From assembly GCA_030651035.1 (NCBI GenBank), contig JAUSCK010000180.1:1-37851 (forward strand): DNA of 37,851 bases, read 5' to 3'. A program made the translations under genes and the position numbers. Under the pieces are notes generated by a model. That model made no database searches and was not told the origin of the DNA. It worked only from the letters and a program-made list of their open reading frames with translations. The stretch comes from Elusimicrobiota bacterium. GTDB lineage: Bacteria; Elusimicrobiota; Elusimicrobia; Elusimicrobiales; UBA9959. Positions 29,692 through 37,851 of the stretch are shown here, piece after piece. The first letter of the stretch is position 1, and each line of letters opens with the position of its first letter.

Positions 29692-30801
29692 TCAGAGCGT
29701 GAAAAAGAAGGCCGCGCCTTTCCCCGGCGCGGCTTCGGCCCAGATGCGCCCGCCATGCCGCACAACTATCCTCTTTACGGTAGCCAGCCCGATGCCCATG
29801 CCGGTGAAATCGGCGCTCCGATGCAGGCGCTGGAAGGCGCTGAAAAGTTTATCCGCGTATGCCATGTCGAAACCGGCGCCATCGTCGCGCACAAAATAGA
29901 CCGTTCTGCCGTCTCCCGGGAGGGACCCCACCTCGATGCGCGCCGAGGGTTTCTTCGAGGTATATTTCCAGGCGTTGCCGATAAGGTTCTCCAGGACGGC
30001 ACGCAGCAGGTGCTCGTCCGCCTCCGCGCACAGGCCGGGTGCGATAACGAACTCCACATTGCGGTCATGCTCCGCGTCCTTGAGGCGCGCTGCAACCTCA
30101 CATGCGATGGCGGTGATATCTACGGGCCGGGTCTTAAGCTGGTGGCGGGTGATGCGCGAGAGTTCCAGCAATCCGTCTATCAACAGGCCCATCCTCTGCG
30201 CGGCCGCGCGCACGCGGTTGAAGTCCTGTATACCCTGTTCATCCAGTTTGCCGGCCTGGCTCTCCAGTATGGCGCGGGTAAACCCGTCTATGCTGCGCAG
30301 CGGCGCCTTCAGGTCGTGGGAGACGGCGTAGGAGAACGATTCAAGTTCCTCTACCAGGTCTTTAAGCTCGACCGTCCGCTCGGAGAGCTGCCGCAGGGCC
30401 TCTTTAAGCTCGCGGCCCTGCCGGTCCAGCCGCAGGAAAACCTCCACCTTACTTACCAGCACCCGGTGGTCGAAAGGTTTCAGCATGAAATCCACGGCGC
30501 CGGCCTGGTAACCTTTAAAAAGATACTCGGCATCACAATCGGCGGCGGACAGGAAGATTATGGGCAGTTCGCGGGTCCGCTCTTCGCCGCGCAGCAGCTC
30601 CGCCAGCTCGAAGCCGTTCATTCCGGGCATTTGCACGTCCAGAAGCCCCACGGCGAAATCATGGTGAAGGGTGGCTGCAAGAGCCTCGTTGCCATTGTTC
30701 GCTTCAATAACCTCCGCCTCCACTTCGCGCAGGACATGGCGAAGGGCGACAATATTTTCTTTTTTGTCGTCCACTATCAGGATCTTCTGTTTAACGGTCA
30801 T
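29692..30801 (-). CDS. receiver-histidine kinase (REC - HisKA - HATPase)
   Basis: 369 residues from ATG 30801 (GAGG nine bases upstream; an in-frame start seven codons earlier is less likely). Receiver (about 6-122): LIVDDKKEN, Asp in DFAVGLLDVQMPGMNG, Lys in FMLKPFDHR. A short coiled coil leads to the phospho-acceptor FSYAVSHDLKAPLRSIDGF and an ATPase domain with ENLIGNAWKYTSKKP, VRDDGAGFD and GMGIGLATVKRIV. The core resembles phytochrome-type kinases rather than the VAHDFNN type of its neighbours. It should receive phosphate from an upstream kinase, possibly the 1203-residue one, and pass it to the Rcp1-like receiver. Confidence 0.9.
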   Translation of the reverse strand: MTVKQKILIVDDKKENIVALRHVLREVEAEVIEANNGNEALAATLHHDFAVGLLDVQMPGMNGFELAELLRGEERTRELPIIFLSAADCDAEYLFKGYQAGAVDFMLKPFDHRVLVSKVEVFLRLDRQGRELKEALRQLSERTVELKDLVEELESFSYAVSHDLKAPLRSIDGFTRAILESQAGKLDEQGIQDFNRVRAAAQRMGLLIDGLLELSRITRHQLKTRPVDITAIACEVAARLKDAEHDRNVEFVIAPGLCAEADEHLLRAVLENLIGNAWKYTSKKPSARIEVGSLPGDGRTVYFVRDDGAGFDMAYADKLFSAFQRLHRSADFTGMGIGLATVKRIVVRHGGRIWAEAAPGKGAAFFFTL

Positions 30802-30828
30802 ATAAATACGCCTCAGCCGCACATCTTT

Positions 30829-31425
30829 TTAAATACCGCGCAGCGGTTCAAAGTTAAGCCCGGCCAGCAGCCGCCCCACATCCTCCGCCTTCAGCACTTC
30901 CAGGACGCCCCCGGCAGCTATAGCCGCCTGCGGCATTGCCGGGGACCCGGCGCCCGCCGGGTCCTGCGCTATGGTCAGGCCGCCGGCTTCACGGACGGCA
31001 AGCATGCCTTTGGCGCCGTCTGCGCTGGCGCCCGATAAAATGATCGCCACCACGCCCGCCCCCCAGGCCAGGGCGGCGCTTTCAAAAAGCACGTCTATGG
31101 AGGGCCGCGACCAGTTTACCCGCTCGTCCACGGAAAGGCCTATTGTCCCGTCCCTCTCCGCCAGCATATGATAGTTGGCGGGCGCGGTATAAATTTTCCC
31201 CCGCTCGATGATTTCTTTATCGCAGGGCTCTACCACCGCGAGCCGCGCCAGACGGCCCAGATGGGAAGCGAAGCCGCCGTCATCGCTCGGGTGCAGGTGC
31301 TGGACAACCAGTACCGGCAGGGCGAAACCCGCGGGAAGCGCCGCAAGTATTATGCCCAGGGCTTCAACGCCCCCCGCCGAGCCGCCTATAACAACGGCTT
31401 TATAGCGCGTCCCGGTTTCTTTCAT
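30829..31425 (-). CDS. cheB: CheB-type protein-glutamate methylesterase (catalytic domain only)
   Basis: 198 residues. The methylesterase triad is visible: Ser16 in VIGGSAGGVEAL, His43 in VVQHLHP, Asp136 in LSGASADGAKGM. The regulatory receiver of classical CheB is absent, so activity would be unregulated by phosphorylation or controlled through a partner. It removes methyl groups from glutamates added by CheR, whose gene overlaps this one by four bases. No MCP, CheA or CheW is encoded in the window, so the substrate is probably not a normal chemoreceptor. Confidence 0.92.
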   Translation of the reverse strand: MKETGTRYKAVVIGGSAGGVEALGIILAALPAGFALPVLVVQHLHPSDDGGFASHLGRLARLAVVEPCDKEIIERGKIYTAPANYHMLAERDGTIGLSVDERVNWSRPSIDVLFESAALAWGAGVVAIILSGASADGAKGMLAVREAGGLTIAQDPAGAGSPAMPQAAIAAGGVLEVLKAEDVGRLLAGLNFEPLRGI

Positions 31426-32252
31426 AGCGCCGCTTTCCTCTTATAAATCCTCGCCTTCCTATCCACCACTTCATAAAAACTGTTCACTTCGCTGAACCGC
31501 AGATCTTCCTTGGTGCCCAGGCACAGGAAGCCGCCGCTCACAAGGCTTTCAGTGAAAAGCCCCAGTGCCCGGTTCTGAAGCCCGCGGTTAAAATAGATAA
31601 GTACGTTCCGGCAGAAAACAAGGTGCATCTCGCCAAAGACGCTGTCGGAGGCCAGGTTATGGGTGGAGAAGACAATGCGCTCCCTGAGCTCCGCGTTCAT
31701 GGCAGCCGCGTCGTAGCGGGAGTGGTAATATTCCGAAAACGACGCCTTCCCCCCGGCCGCCTGGTAGTTATGCGTGGCTTCCTTCATTTTGGCGGCCCCA
31801 TACACGCCCTCGCGGGCCCGCTCAAGGGCCTCGTCGTTGAAATCGGTGGCGTAGATGGTAGCCCGGTCATATACCCCTTCCTCTTTGAGGATGATGGCCA
31901 GCGAGTAAACCTCTTCTCCGGTGGCGCACCCGGCGTGCCAGATCTTGAAGTGGGGCCAGGTTTTGAGCAGCGGAATGACCTGCTCCCTTACAGCGCGGTA
32001 AACCTGCGGGTCGCGGAACAGTTCGGTCACCGGGACGGAGAAATACCGGACCAGGCGCGAGAATAGGTCCCGGTCGTTCAGCACCTTCAGGGCCATCTCG
32101 GACACCGACGCGAACCCGCCCGACGCCATGAACTGCCGGACCCTCCGCTCTATGGACGCCCGGGCGTAGGAGCGGAAATCGTAACCGTACTTCCGGAAAA
32201 CTGCTTCCAGCAGCAGGTCTATCTCAGTCGGTTCCAGCCCGGGTCTATCCAC
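31422..32252 (-). CDS. cheR: CheR-type protein-glutamate methyltransferase
   Basis: 276 residues. The N-terminal CheR helical domain (about 8-72) includes SIERRVRQFMASGGF. The SAM-dependent catalytic domain has SVPVTELFRDP (usual form VTxFFRD), HAGCATGEEVYSLAI, YATDFNDEALERARE and LVFCRNVLIYFN. No TPR or pentapeptide-tether domain is attached. The start is GTG with TGAGGAAC just upstream. It follows the large hybrid kinase gene by 28 bases. The kinase carries a long Glu-rich coiled coil which is my preferred candidate substrate. Confidence 0.92.
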   Translation of the reverse strand: MDRPGLEPTEIDLLLEAVFRKYGYDFRSYARASIERRVRQFMASGGFASVSEMALKVLNDRDLFSRLVRYFSVPVTELFRDPQVYRAVREQVIPLLKTWPHFKIWHAGCATGEEVYSLAIILKEEGVYDRATIYATDFNDEALERAREGVYGAAKMKEATHNYQAAGGKASFSEYYHSRYDAAAMNAELRERIVFSTHNLASDSVFGEMHLVFCRNVLIYFNRGLQNRALGLFTESLVSGGFLCLGTKEDLRFSEVNSFYEVVDRKARIYKRKAAL

Positions 32253-32280
32253 GTTCCTCAGTCCTTCGCGCCGGCGGTAC

Positions 32281-35200
32281 TCATCTGCAAAGCCAGACGC
32301 GCATCATTGAAAACAGCCGGTCCTTGTCCACCGGCTTCGGCAGGTAGTCATTGGCGCCGGCGGCAAGACATTTTTCCCGGTCTTCCCGCATGGCCTTGGC
32401 GGTAAGCACGATGATCGGCAGCTTCCGGAATTTCTCCTGGGCGCGGATGCGCTTCATGGCCTCGTAGCCGTCCATCACAGGCATCATTATATCCATAAGC
32501 ACCAGGTCCGTGTCCGGGTTCTCAGCCAGCAGCCGCAGCCCCTTCTCGCCGTCCTCTGCCTTCAGCGTCTTTATGCCGTGTTCAGTGAGCAGGCGCGACA
32601 TGGCGAACGTCGTGCGCATGTCGTCGTCCACTATAAGCACTTTTTTGCCCTTCAGAAGCTGGTCCGCGCTGTGCAGGTCCCGGATGATCCTGCTCTGCTT
32701 TTCGGGCATCTCGCCGACTACCCGGTGCAGGAACATGGACACTTCGTCCAGCAGCCGCTCCTGCGACCGGACATCTTTTATGACTATAGCCTCGGCGCGC
32801 TCGCGGAAGGCCGTCTCCTCTTCGCGCGTGAGTTCCCGGGCGGTGTGGATTATAACCGGCGGCAGCGCTACGCCCTCAGTCTCCAGTTTTCTAAGAAGTT
32901 CCATGCCGTCTATGTCCGGAAGGCCGATGTCCAGGACCACGCAGTCGTAGCCGCCCGCGCGCAGCGCCTCCAGCGCCCTGGCGCCGGTCTCAACCCCGTC
33001 CACCTGCACGTCGCCGCCGCCGATCAGCTCAAGGATCTTAGCGCGCATCTCAGCTACATTCTCCACCACCAGCACACGCTTTGTCTTACCGGCCCAGGCA
33101 TGCTCAAACCTGCGGAAGGTGTCTTCCAGATCTTTCTGGGAGAGAGGTTTTACGGCGTGGCCTACGGCTCCCCTGCGAACGGCCTCAGACGAGGTTTCCT
33201 CGGCGGATACTACATGCACCGGGATGTGCCTGGTGTTGATGTTTTCCTTGAGCGCGTTCAGCACGTCCCAGCCATCCATGCCCGGAAGGTGAATATCCAG
33301 AATCACGGCGGCAGGCAAATACCTGCCCGCAAGCTCCAGCCCGGCCTCCCCGGTCAGGGCCAGCAGGCATTTAAAGCCCCTTGCGCGGCACTTCCCGTAA
33401 AGCACCCCGGCGAAAATGGGGTCATCCTCGATGACCAGCATAACCTTGTCGCCTTTTTTCAGGTCGCCGCGGTCATCCGCTGCCTGCGCAGCCGCGGGGA
33501 TCTGCCGCGCAACCTTGTCCGCCCTGCCCCCGCCGGCACTGGCGGCAACTGTTGCAATATCGCCCGTCGCGGCCTTGGGGCTGTAGGGCGCTGTCAGGGG
33601 AAGATACAGGGTAAACGCCGAGCCCTTGCCCGGTTCGCTATTAACCTTTATCTCCCCGCCCAAAAGGCGGGAGAGTTCCCTGGAGATGGAAAGCCCGAGG
33701 CCCGTGCCGCCGTACTTCCTGGCCGTCCCGCCGTCCACCTGCTGGAACGCCTCAAAGATGCGCTTCTGGTTCGACTGGTCTATGCCGATGCCGGTGTCCC
33801 GCACCTCTATGGCCAGGCATTCGCCGACGGAAAGGCCGCTTTTTGAGAGGTCCGTGCCCGGCGCGGGACGCAGGAAAGAGAGCGTGACGCTGCCCGAATC
33901 GGTAAACTTGATAGCGTTGGACACCAGGTTCCTGATAACCTGTTCTACGCGCTTGCGGTCGCTGACTATTTCCGCCGGTGCACCACCGCGCACCTCAATT
34001 GCCAGTTTAAGGCCTTTCGCCTCGGCCATGTGCCCGAAGGAAGCGTGCGCGCCTTCAGCCAGGCCGCTTATCAGCACCGTGCCGCGCTGCAGGTCCATCC
34101 GCCCGGCTTCTATCTTTGACAGGTCGAGTATCTCGTTTATAAGGCTCAGCAGGTCGCTGCCGCCGCCGTAGATGATCTTCGCGGATTCTACCTGGTCCTC
34201 TGTCAGATTGCCTGCCTTGTTCTCCGAAAGGGACTGCGCCAGCAGCAGCAGGCTGTTGAGCGGTGTGCGCAGCTCGTGCGACATATTGGCCAGGAACTCG
34301 GATTTATACTTGCTGACCAAAGCCAGGTCAGCGGCTTTTTCCTCTATCTCGTTGCGCGCTGTTTCCACGTCCCTGTTCTGCCGGTCCAGCAGCTTGTTTT
34401 TTTCCTCCAGTTCCTCGTTGGTGACCTCTAGCTCTTCCTGCTGGGTTTTCAATTCCTCTTCGGACGCCTTCAGCGCCTGGGCCTGCGATCCCAGCTCCTC
34501 GTTAGCGGTTTTCAGTTCCTCCTGCTGGGCCTGCAGCTCTTCCGCCTGGGTCTGCGACTCCTCAAGGCTCTGGGCCAGCTTCAGCCGGGATTCCGCACTC
34601 TCAACGGCCAGCGCTATGGCCGGCATGGCCTGATCTAAGTACTCCAGATGCCGGTCGGTAAGCTCGTTCAGCGTGCCCACTTCTATTACGCCCTTAACGC
34701 GCCCCTCGTAGATAAAGGGCGAGACACAGATGAACCGGGGGACGCGCTGGCCAAGACCGGAGGTAACTTTAATATAGTCTTCAGGCGCGTTTTTTATCAG
34801 TATCTGCTTTTTTTCCAGTGCCGCCTGCCCAACCAGACCCTCGCCAGGTTTGAATACATCAGGCAGATTCTTGTGCTTGCTGTAGGCGTAGCTTCCCATA
34901 AGGGAGAGGGCGGCGCTGTCCCCGTCCTGCGCCAGATATACCGCGCCGACCTGCGCGCCGATATAGGTTGAAATCTCTGAGATAACTTTGGCGGCAAGGG
35001 CAGCGGGGTCCGGGTCTCCGACCATGGCCTGGTTGAGGCGGGCTATGCCGGACTTCAGCCAGTCGGCTCTTTCCGCTGAATCCCTGTTATCCCTCAGCTT
35101 TGCGGCCATTGCGCTGAAGGACTGTACCAGGACGCCTAATTCGTCCCCCCGTTTTTCAGCGGCAGAAAGGTCAACATCAAGGTCCCCTGAAGCGATGCGG

Positions 35201-35892
35201 TTGGCCGCATTAACCACAAAATTCAAAGGCCCGGTGATGCCCAGGGATAGGAAGATAACTATCAGCACAGACAGCGCCACAGCCCCCGCGCCAAGGCTGA
35301 GCATAACTGTGCGCGTAAAATTCATGGTCTGCCCTATTTCGTGGAAGCGAATATCGCTGCGCGCTTCAGTATGGTGTATGAAATCATCGGCCTCGCTTAT
35401 CCATTGCTTAACAGCGGGGTAGGCCTTGCCGGTCATAAGGGCGGCCGCTTCCGCTGGTTTACCTGCCGTGGCCCGTTCAATAACCTGGTCTTGCAGCCGG
35501 GCGGCGTCAGCTTCAGTAGCCTTCAGCTTGCTGAACAGAAGAAGCCCCTTCGTATCATCCGGCGTGACGAGTTTTTCGATCGCGGCAAGAGCCTCAGCGT
35601 ATGCAGCCCTGCGTTCGGCCAATTTGGTCTTATACTCAGACGCCCGCTTGTTATCAGTTGTAATGTATCTTGCGATGATTATATCCCTGACAGAAATGGC
35701 TGTTTCCCTAGCCGCATCGATCATATTATTGGCCAGTTTAATACGGACATTGTTTACATTTACAATGTGGGCCAGCTTTTCATCAGTGATCCGGGCCTGG
35801 TGCAGGCCGACTCCGACGATAGCGGCCATAAAACCGATCGCAAGGCCGAACCCCAATATCAACCGCGTCCCGACTTTAATATTTCTGAACAT
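32281..35892 (-). CDS. membrane hybrid histidine kinase with HAMP, GAF, long coiled coil and three receivers
   Basis: 1203 residues from ATG 35892, preceded by AGGAGA (an in-frame start 39 bases earlier is rejected). Order: membrane helix (about 10-30); extracytoplasmic four-helix-bundle or CHASE3-like sensor (31-192); second helix (193-218); HAMP (about 218-270); GAF (about 285-430); Glu/Gln-rich coiled coil (about 435-525) with repeated EEL; HisKA with His539 in NMSHELRTPLNS; HATPase with NLVSNAIKFTDSG, VRDTGIGID, GGTGLGLSISREL; then three receivers, with Asp in AVILDIHLPGMDG, CVVLDIGLPDIDG and LVLMDIMMPVMDG. The sensor half looks like a chemoreceptor and the coiled coil takes the place of the MCP signalling hairpin. 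It heads the CheR/CheB operon. Confidence 0.93.
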   Translation of the reverse strand: MFRNIKVGTRLILGFGLAIGFMAAIVGVGLHQARITDEKLAHIVNVNNVRIKLANNMIDAARETAISVRDIIIARYITTDNKRASEYKTKLAERRAAYAEALAAIEKLVTPDDTKGLLLFSKLKATEADAARLQDQVIERATAGKPAEAAALMTGKAYPAVKQWISEADDFIHHTEARSDIRFHEIGQTMNFTRTVMLSLGAGAVALSVLIVIFLSLGITGPLNFVVNAANRIASGDLDVDLSAAEKRGDELGVLVQSFSAMAAKLRDNRDSAERADWLKSGIARLNQAMVGDPDPAALAAKVISEISTYIGAQVGAVYLAQDGDSAALSLMGSYAYSKHKNLPDVFKPGEGLVGQAALEKKQILIKNAPEDYIKVTSGLGQRVPRFICVSPFIYEGRVKGVIEVGTLNELTDRHLEYLDQAMPAIALAVESAESRLKLAQSLEESQTQAEELQAQQEELKTANEELGSQAQALKASEEELKTQQEELEVTNEELEEKNKLLDRQNRDVETARNEIEEKAADLALVSKYKSEFLANMSHELRTPLNSLLLLAQSLSENKAGNLTEDQVESAKIIYGGGSDLLSLINEILDLSKIEAGRMDLQRGTVLISGLAEGAHASFGHMAEAKGLKLAIEVRGGAPAEIVSDRKRVEQVIRNLVSNAIKFTDSGSVTLSFLRPAPGTDLSKSGLSVGECLAIEVRDTGIGIDQSNQKRIFEAFQQVDGGTARKYGGTGLGLSISRELSRLLGGEIKVNSEPGKGSAFTLYLPLTAPYSPKAATGDIATVAASAGGGRADKVARQIPAAAQAADDRGDLKKGDKVMLVIEDDPIFAGVLYGKCRARGFKCLLALTGEAGLELAGRYLPAAVILDIHLPGMDGWDVLNALKENINTRHIPVHVVSAEETSSEAVRRGAVGHAVKPLSQKDLEDTFRRFEHAWAGKTKRVLVVENVAEMRAKILELIGGGDVQVDGVETGARALEALRAGGYDCVVLDIGLPDIDGMELLRKLETEGVALPPVIIHTARELTREEETAFRERAEAIVIKDVRSQERLLDEVSMFLHRVVGEMPEKQSRIIRDLHSADQLLKGKKVLIVDDDMRTTFAMSRLLTEHGIKTLKAEDGEKGLRLLAENPDTDLVLMDIMMPVMDGYEAMKRIRAQEKFRKLPIIVLTAKAMREDREKCLAAGANDYLPKPVDKDRLFSMMRVWLCR

Positions 35893-36008
35893 AGCGAATT
35901 TCTCCTGTTTTAAAATCTGATCAGCGCACACTGTAATATTTACTGTAACAAAACTACTGAGGCCGGCAGTTAATAAAAGACAATGATCGGCTTAATTTGT
36001 GTTAAGCC

Positions 36009-37851
36009 CTACGCTTTCGCCTGGTCGGCTGGGCCGTCAAGGACCTCGCGCAGTTTTAACAGTACCGCGTCAACAGTGAACGGCTTGTATATAAAGGCTA
36101 TTCCCGGCTCAAGCACGCCGTGTTTTACTATGGCGTCGTCCGTATAGCCGGACGTATAAAGCGTCCGGCTCATCATCTTTCGTTTTGCCAGCTCAAGCGC
36201 CAGGGCTCGGCCGCTCATGCCGGGCATAACAACATCCGTCACTAACAGGTCCACGGGTTTGCCGCGCTCTTCCATAAGCTTAAGGGCCGCCTGGCCGTCA
36301 GCGGCGACAAGGACGGTATAACCCCCGGAGCGCAAAACCCGCTCGCCAAGGCGGCGTAGGCTTTCTTCATCTTCAACAAATAAAACTGTTTCGTGCCCTT
36401 TTACAGGGGCATCCTTATCCTTATCCTTATCCTTATCCTTATCCTTATCCTGCAATGGAGTTTCCGTAAACGGCAGGTAAACCGTGAAAAGCGAACCTTT
36501 ACCGGACTCGCTTTCAACCACTATCTCGCCCTTGCTCTGCTTTACTATGCCGAAAACAGTGGAAAGGCCCAGGCCTGTGCCTTTGCCCTGCTCCTTTGTG
36601 GTAAAGAACGGCTCAAAAATGCGGCCTTTAACTTTCCCGCTCATGCCAGTTCCGGTGTCGCCCACCCTTAAACACACCAGCGGTCCTTTGGGCAAGTCCG
36701 GCCGCTCAATAAAGAATTCTTCAGGCGGGCGGATTATTTCCGTCTCCAGCGTTATGGTGCCGCCGCCGGGCATGGCGTCGCGCGCGTTCACCGCCAGGTT
36801 CAGAATAACCTGCTCTATCTGCCCGGAATCCACATTGGCCAGGCAAGGCTCCGGGTGAAGTTTTACCGCCAGTTTTATATCTTCACTTATAATGCGCTTT
36901 AACATTCTGGTCATGCCGCCCATCAGCCCGTTTATATCCACAACCTTGGGCACCATTATCTGGCGCCGGCTGAAGGCCAGCAGTTGGTGGGTAAGCGCGG
37001 AAGCGCGGTCGGCGGCGGCTATAACCTCTTTCGCGTCCGCCAGCCGGGAATCGCCCGGCGCAAGTTCTTTAACAATAAACCCGGTGTAGCACTTTATGGC
37101 GGTAAGGGTGTTGTTGAAATCGTGCGCGATCCCGCCGGCCAGCAGCCCCACCGCCTCCATCTTCTGGGACTGGCGGACTTGTTCCCCCAATCGGACATTT
37201 TCCTCGGCGCTTGCCCTCCGCTCAATAGCGATGCCGATGCTGGCGCCGATATTTTCGAAGAACTTTATCATATCTAATGTGAATTGGTCCTTGCGCCGGT
37301 CATTGAGCTGCAGCAGCCCGATGATCTTATCCCTTGAGCGCAAGGGTATAAGAGCCACCGATTCGTAACCGGCTTTATTGCAGTTATTTAGCGTATGTGC
37401 CTGGAGATCTTTCGATGTAGTGTTCGCCAGCAGGTCCGTGGTGCAGTTGCTCCAGAAACTGCCGCCTTTAGTGAAGAACGGCAGGCGGGGGTCCGTCCTT
37501 CCGGAGACAATATTGCCGCACATGCACTCAAGGATTACCTTCCCCGAAGCATCCCGGGCACAGGCGCCGTTTGTCCCCAGCGCACACAGAGAGCGCTCCA
37601 GGCTGACGAACTTATCGGGGAAGCCGTTCGTCTGGTAGTAGGGATAGTCCTCTTCCGATTTAAGGCGGATCCCTACCGCTTCTATACCGGTAGACCGCTT
37701 CACGGCTACAAGTATTTCCTTGATGACATCCGTATGTTTGTCGGCAGCGGCCAGGCATTTGAATATGTCGGTAGCCAGCGCCTGCCGGGACTCCAGCACC
37801 TTGCGCCCGGTGATATTATCATGCATGAAAACGAATCTTTCCTGGTTATTT
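36009..37851 (-). CDS. hybrid kinase, 5' end outside window: (PAS) - GAF - HisKA/HATPase - REC
   Basis: At least 613 codons. The frame is open to the window edge; the first visible residues, ERFVFMHDNITGRKVLESR, are the tail of a PAS/PAC domain, so the gene starts further right and the ATG at 37826 is not the true start. A GAF-like domain (about 30-205 of the visible part) contains cysteine-rich ECMCGNIVSG and FWSNCTTDLL segments. The core is GLLAGGIAHDFNNTLTAI, NLAVNARDAMPGGG, VGDTGTGMS, GKGTGLGLSTVFG. Then a Lys-Asp repeat linker and a receiver (FVEDEES, DLLVTDVVMPGMSG, YKPFTVDAVL). A 7-bp hairpin (35989-35995/36002-36008) follows the stop at once. Paralogue of the kinases at 19819 and 27280. 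Confidence 0.9.
   Translation of the reverse strand, partial: NNQERFVFMHDNITGRKVLESRQALATDIFKCLAAADKHTDVIKEILVAVKRSTGIEAVGIRLKSEEDYPYYQTNGFPDKFVSLERSLCALGTNGACARDASGKVILECMCGNIVSGRTDPRLPFFTKGGSFWSNCTTDLLANTTSKDLQAHTLNNCNKAGYESVALIPLRSRDKIIGLLQLNDRRKDQFTLDMIKFFENIGASIGIAIERRASAEENVRLGEQVRQSQKMEAVGLLAGGIAHDFNNTLTAIKCYTGFIVKELAPGDSRLADAKEVIAAADRASALTHQLLAFSRRQIMVPKVVDINGLMGGMTRMLKRIISEDIKLAVKLHPEPCLANVDSGQIEQVILNLAVNARDAMPGGGTITLETEIIRPPEEFFIERPDLPKGPLVCLRVGDTGTGMSGKVKGRIFEPFFTTKEQGKGTGLGLSTVFGIVKQSKGEIVVESESGKGSLFTVYLPFTETPLQDKDKDKDKDKDKDAPVKGHETVLFVEDEESLRRLGERVLRSGGYTVLVAADGQAALKLMEERGKPVDLLVTDVVMPGMSGRALALELAKRKMMSRTLYTSGYTDDAIVKHGVLEPGIAFIYKPFTVDAVLLKLREVLDGPADQAKA
36411..36450. repeat. hexanucleotide tandem repeat inside a kinase gene
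   Basis: ATCCTT is repeated about 6.7 times without a mismatch, coding on the minus strand for alternating Asp and Lys (DKDKDKDKDKDKD) in the linker between ATPase and receiver domains. Copy number changes keep the frame and only alter linker length. The paralogues at 19819 and 27280 lack it. Confidence 0.9.

Noticed and set aside
30829-35892. A classical chemotaxis operon
   Set aside because: Only CheR and CheB are present; no MCP, CheA, CheW or motor gene was found, and the large membrane protein is a hybrid histidine kinase.
36411-36450. The ATCCTT array as an assembly artefact or a CRISPR
   Set aside because: It is a simple in-frame microsatellite inside a kinase gene whose flanking domains are intact.
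37826-37826. ATG 37826 as the start of the rightmost kinase
   Set aside because: The frame is open to the window edge and the residues upstream (QERFVF) continue a PAS/PAC tail, so the true start is outside.

Overview
The window is a stretch of bacterial chromosome, high in GC, with dense same-strand gene clusters and Shine-Dalgarno or leaderless starts. Secretion signals, a lipoprotein, a DsbA-type thiol protein and a FlgO-like protein point to a diderm. No rRNA or tRNA is present, so taxonomy cannot be read directly. The mix of clostripain paralogues, single-domain receivers and soluble hybrid kinases would suit an uncultivated lineage such as Elusimicrobiota, but that is only an impression.

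Left third (1-12.2 kb, metabolic and envelope genes). A secreted DUF2914 protein faces a secreted clostripain-type protease (C11) and an FkbM-type methyltransferase. gpmI (phosphoglycerate mutase) and a DUF167 protein follow on the plus strand. A roughly 520-bp gene-free block (5431-5953) comes next. It is packed with perfect hairpins and nested long-range complementarities and is closed by an 11-bp inverted repeat; it is the most unusual object here. Then come a DsbA-like/MauE-like/exported-protein operon, a single receiver protein, a polytopic membrane protein, and ugd plus a UDP-glucuronate decarboxylase gene, which together would make UDP-xylose.

Middle (12.3-19.3 kb, minus strand): a secreted calpain-like (C2) protease with a small lipoprotein, a histidine kinase/double-receiver pair, and two more secreted C11 proteases, each with its own promoter and a look-alike terminator.

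Right half (19.3-37.8 kb, minus strand) is signalling. One six-gene unit runs from an operator-bearing promoter at about 25.3 kb to a terminator at about 19.25 kb: NTP_transf_8-type protein, OmpR-type regulator, FlgO-like protein, receiver-GGDEF protein, receiver-kinase-receiver hybrid, single receiver. A second unit runs from beyond the right edge to 27.28 kb: PAS/GAF hybrid kinase, a 1203-residue membrane hybrid kinase with three receivers, CheR, CheB, receiver-kinase, Rcp1-type receiver, receiver-PAS-kinase-receiver. CheR and CheB occur here without any recognisable MCP, CheA or CheW, which suggests methylation-based tuning of a two-component kinase. Between the two units lies an accessory patch: a truncated and frameshifted Fic gene, an AAA_14/DUF4143 ATPase gene, and palindrome-rich promoters.

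Recurring themes are paralogous kinase cores joined to different sensors, debris of former kinase and regulator genes, -10 boxes placed for leaderless mRNA, and palindromes laid over promoters.
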